From assembly GCA_029864225.1 (NCBI GenBank), contig JAOTTU010000100.1, positions 1 to 7,237 on the forward strand: a DNA stretch of 7,237 nucleotides, read 5' to 3'. The DNA comes from Gammaproteobacteria bacterium. Its GTDB lineage: Bacteria; Pseudomonadota; Gammaproteobacteria; UBA9214. The notes under the pieces were generated by a model. It worked only from the letters and a program-made list of their open reading frames with translations, was not told the DNA's origin and searched no databases. Positions 5,677-7,237 of the stretch are shown here, in pieces. A program made the translations under genes and the position numbers. The first letter of the stretch is position 1, and each line of letters opens with the position of its first letter.

Positions 5677-5731
5677 GGGGGTCAGATCCCGGTTATCTCT
5701 AATATTAGAGGAAACTGGGATCTGACCCCGG
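5677..5731. repeat. Near-perfect REP-like palindrome between amylosucrase and rubrerythrin genes
   Basis: The arms GGGGTCAGATCCCGGTT (5678-5694) and AACTGGGATCTGACCCC (5713-5729) match at 16 of 17 positions. The centre holds a perfect 14-base palindrome, CTCTAATATTAGAG (5697-5710), on the same axis. As RNA this is an almost continuous stem of about 25 pairs. It starts seven bases after the amylosucrase stop and ends seven bases before the rubrerythrin AGGAG. On the plus strand it is followed by TATTTTTTA, so it is terminator-like in the direction in which no gene runs. It may shield the 3' end of the upstream message, limit readthrough or affect rubrerythrin translation. Confidence 0.85.
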
Positions 5732-5737
5732 TATTTT

Positions 5738-7237
5738 TTAGGAACTCGCGGGGCGCGCCAGGACCATGAAATCGTAGGGTTCCATTTCCAGCATATGGGC
5801 GGCGACGATGGTGCGCCCGGCCACCAGGTCGACCACGCTCTTGCGCAGGCCGAGCAGGCGCAGGCGCCGTCCCTCGATGGGCTGAGGGGTTGCGCTGAAA
5901 TTGGCCAGCACCAGCACGCTGTAGGCGCCGTTGGTGCGGAAGTAGGCAAACACGTGTTCGTTGCCGGATTCAACGATTTCCGTTTCTGCACGGTCCAGGG
6001 CCGGGTTCTGCTGGCGTATCTGGATGAGCCGCAGCAGGTCCTGGTAGATGCGCCCGGGAATGGTCTCGGGCATACGGCGCTCTTCGGCGCGCGCCCAGTC
6101 GAAGGCGGCGCGGTGCAGCCAGCGAGTATCGCCGACCTTGTCCATATCCCGTTCGTAGCCGTAATCATTGAGCATGCCGATTTCATCGCCAAGGTAGATC
6201 AGGGGAATGCCGCCGATGGTGAGAATGATGCCATGCAGCAGCAGGATGCGCTGGATGGCCAGCTCGGTTTGTGCATCGTCGTTATCCTCCATGGCCTTGT
6301 CGAGCCCTGCCAGCGAGGCGCAGGTCCCGGAGATGCGTGCCTCGCCGGTAGTCGGGTTTTCCTGGAAGGGCATGCCGCGGGCAAAGCTGCCGGTGAACCG
6401 CCCGGTGAAAAACTCGGTGAGAAAGCGGCGGTGGGAGGCCGGATCATAGCCCGAGCCCTTCAGGTCGTCGTCCGCAACGGCAAAACCGATGTCGTCGTGG
6501 CAGCGCACATAGTTTACCCAGGCACAGTTTGCGGGAATGGCAAAGCGTTGCTGCATGGCATGCCTGAGGACATTGACCTTGCTGGTTGCCAGCGAGTTCC
6601 ACAGCAGGGCCATCAGCTGCGGATTGTAGGATAGCTGGCACTCCTCATTGCTGATGTACTTGCCCACCTCGTCCGGGTGCACGATGGCCTCGGACTTGAA
6701 CACCATGGCCGGGGCGGCGATGCTGACCAGGGCATTGTAAGCCTGAATAACAGTGTGCGCCTCGGGCAGATTCACGCAATCGGTCCCGAGCCGCTTCCAC
6801 ACGTAGGCCACGGCATCCAGGCGCAGGATTTCCACACCCTGGTTCGCCAGAAACAGCATCTCCTCCAGCATGCGGTTAAAGACCACCGGGTTCTCGTAGT
6901 TGAGGTCCCACTGGTAATTGTGGAACGTGGTCCAGACCCATTTTTTCAGCCGGTTGCGGTAGGTGAAGGAGCCCGGGTGTTCGTCCGGGAATACCGGGGT
7001 CAGGGTCCGTTCATAGGCATCCGGCAGTGCCCGGTCGGGGAACATCCGGTAGTAGAGCTGGTAATCCTCGTCACCATCCAGTGCCCGGCGTGCCCACGTG
7101 TGTTCATCGGAGGTGTGGTTGAACACGAAATCCAGGCACAGGGAGATCCCGTGGTGGCGCAGCTCGGAGGCCAATTCGGCGAGCTGGTCCATGTTGCCCA
7201 GCGCCGGATTTGTATCGCGGTAACTCGATACGGCATA
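5738..7237 (-). CDS. Amylosucrase (GH13 family), C-terminal 499 residues, 5' end beyond the window
   Basis: Amylosucrase transfers the glucosyl unit of sucrose onto an alpha-1,4-glucan and releases fructose. It is usually about 640 to 650 residues long, so roughly 140 residues lie outside. Numbering from the in-frame Met of MDQLAEL (codon 16 of the visible part), the sequence keeps the GH13 regions: DFVFNHTSDEH (about 21-31), nucleophile D126 in EILRLDAVAY, acid/base E168 in FKSEAIVHPD, and transition-state-stabilising D233 in CHDDIGF. Amylosucrase-specific signatures are YRMFPDRALPDAYERTL, VFPDEHPGSF, WVWTTFHNYQWDLNY, FTGRFTGSFARGMPFQ, PLIYLGDEIGMLND and DTRWLHR. The reading frame enters at the window edge with YAVSSYRDTNPALGN. 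The C-terminal beta domain ends near MEPYDFMVLARPASS. Related sucrose hydrolases share much of this sequence, so polymerase versus hydrolase activity is not proven. The product is presumably cytoplasmic. Confidence 0.93.
   Translation of the reverse strand, partial: YAVSSYRDTNPALGNMDQLAELASELRHHGISLCLDFVFNHTSDEHTWARRALDGDEDYQLYYRMFPDRALPDAYERTLTPVFPDEHPGSFTYRNRLKKWVWTTFHNYQWDLNYENPVVFNRMLEEMLFLANQGVEILRLDAVAYVWKRLGTDCVNLPEAHTVIQAYNALVSIAAPAMVFKSEAIVHPDEVGKYISNEECQLSYNPQLMALLWNSLATSKVNVLRHAMQQRFAIPANCAWVNYVRCHDDIGFAVADDDLKGSGYDPASHRRFLTEFFTGRFTGSFARGMPFQENPTTGEARISGTCASLAGLDKAMEDNDDAQTELAIQRILLLHGIILTIGGIPLIYLGDEIGMLNDYGYERDMDKVGDTRWLHRAAFDWARAEERRMPETIPGRIYQDLLRLIQIRQQNPALDRAETEIVESGNEHVFAYFRTNGAYSVLVLANFSATPQPIEGRRLRLLGLRKSVVDLVAGRTIVAAHMLEMEPYDFMVLARPASS

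Noticed and set aside
5656..6192. In-frame upstream extension of rubrerythrin by about 180 codons, suggesting a fusion
   Set aside because: It overlaps the amylosucrase gene in another frame and crosses the palindrome. The AGGAG and signal peptide place the start at 5655.
5795..6634. 279-codon open frame on the plus strand inside the amylosucrase gene
   Set aside because: It is antisense to a strongly conserved GH13 gene, has no family resemblance and is explained by the codon bias of the real gene.
1..7237. CRISPR array, tRNA, rRNA or a multi-gene defence system
   Set aside because: I found no regularly spaced direct repeats, no tRNA-like cloverleaf and no cluster of defence-family domains.

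Overview
This is a 7.2 kb stretch in which every gene and gene remnant I can support lies on the minus strand. Read in the direction of transcription, from high to low coordinates, the order is: the C-terminal 499 residues of an amylosucrase-type GH13 enzyme; an exported rubrerythrin; a signal-peptide-bearing proline-rich/coiled-coil protein; a DUF349 protein; a wrecked REP-associated tyrosine transposase (RAYT); a truncated IS30-family element; and the C-terminal half of a broken mechanosensitive channel (MscS) gene.

The gene families, the REP/RAYT elements and the dispersed palindromes with CATTCCGG arms suggest a chromosome of a free-living proteobacterium, most likely gammaproteobacterial. 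This is inference from family content only; no rRNA or other taxonomic marker is present.

The window has two halves. Positions 1908 to 7237 are well-maintained, uninterrupted genes: a sucrose-using glucan synthase, a diiron peroxide-defence protein carrying a Sec signal, a predicted periplasmic coiled-coil protein and a cytoplasmic helical DUF349 protein. The gaps are 82, 89 and about 176 bases, and two of them hold short palindromic repeats, so these need not form one operon. Positions 1 to 1907 are a scrapyard. The RAYT gene has one early nonsense codon, two single-base frameshifts and two adjacent stop codons. The IS30 transposase has an amber codon and ends just before its first catalytic Asp. 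The mscS remnant has lost its 5' half and has a one-base frameshift.

The most interesting structure is a family of short palindromes with a GRTCAGAY core (5677-5731, 4923-4945, 1004-1034 and perhaps 1791-1805). The copy at the 3' end of the RAYT remnant is 26/31 identical to the near-perfect 52-base palindrome just upstream of the rubrerythrin ribosome binding site, which suggests that the transposase remnant and the intergenic repeats belong together. Other points are the export signal on an otherwise complete rubrerythrin, and a hydrophobic tail with basic residues encoded in frame directly after the stop codon of the coiled-coil protein. I see no convincing new defence system, CRISPR array, tRNA or rRNA.
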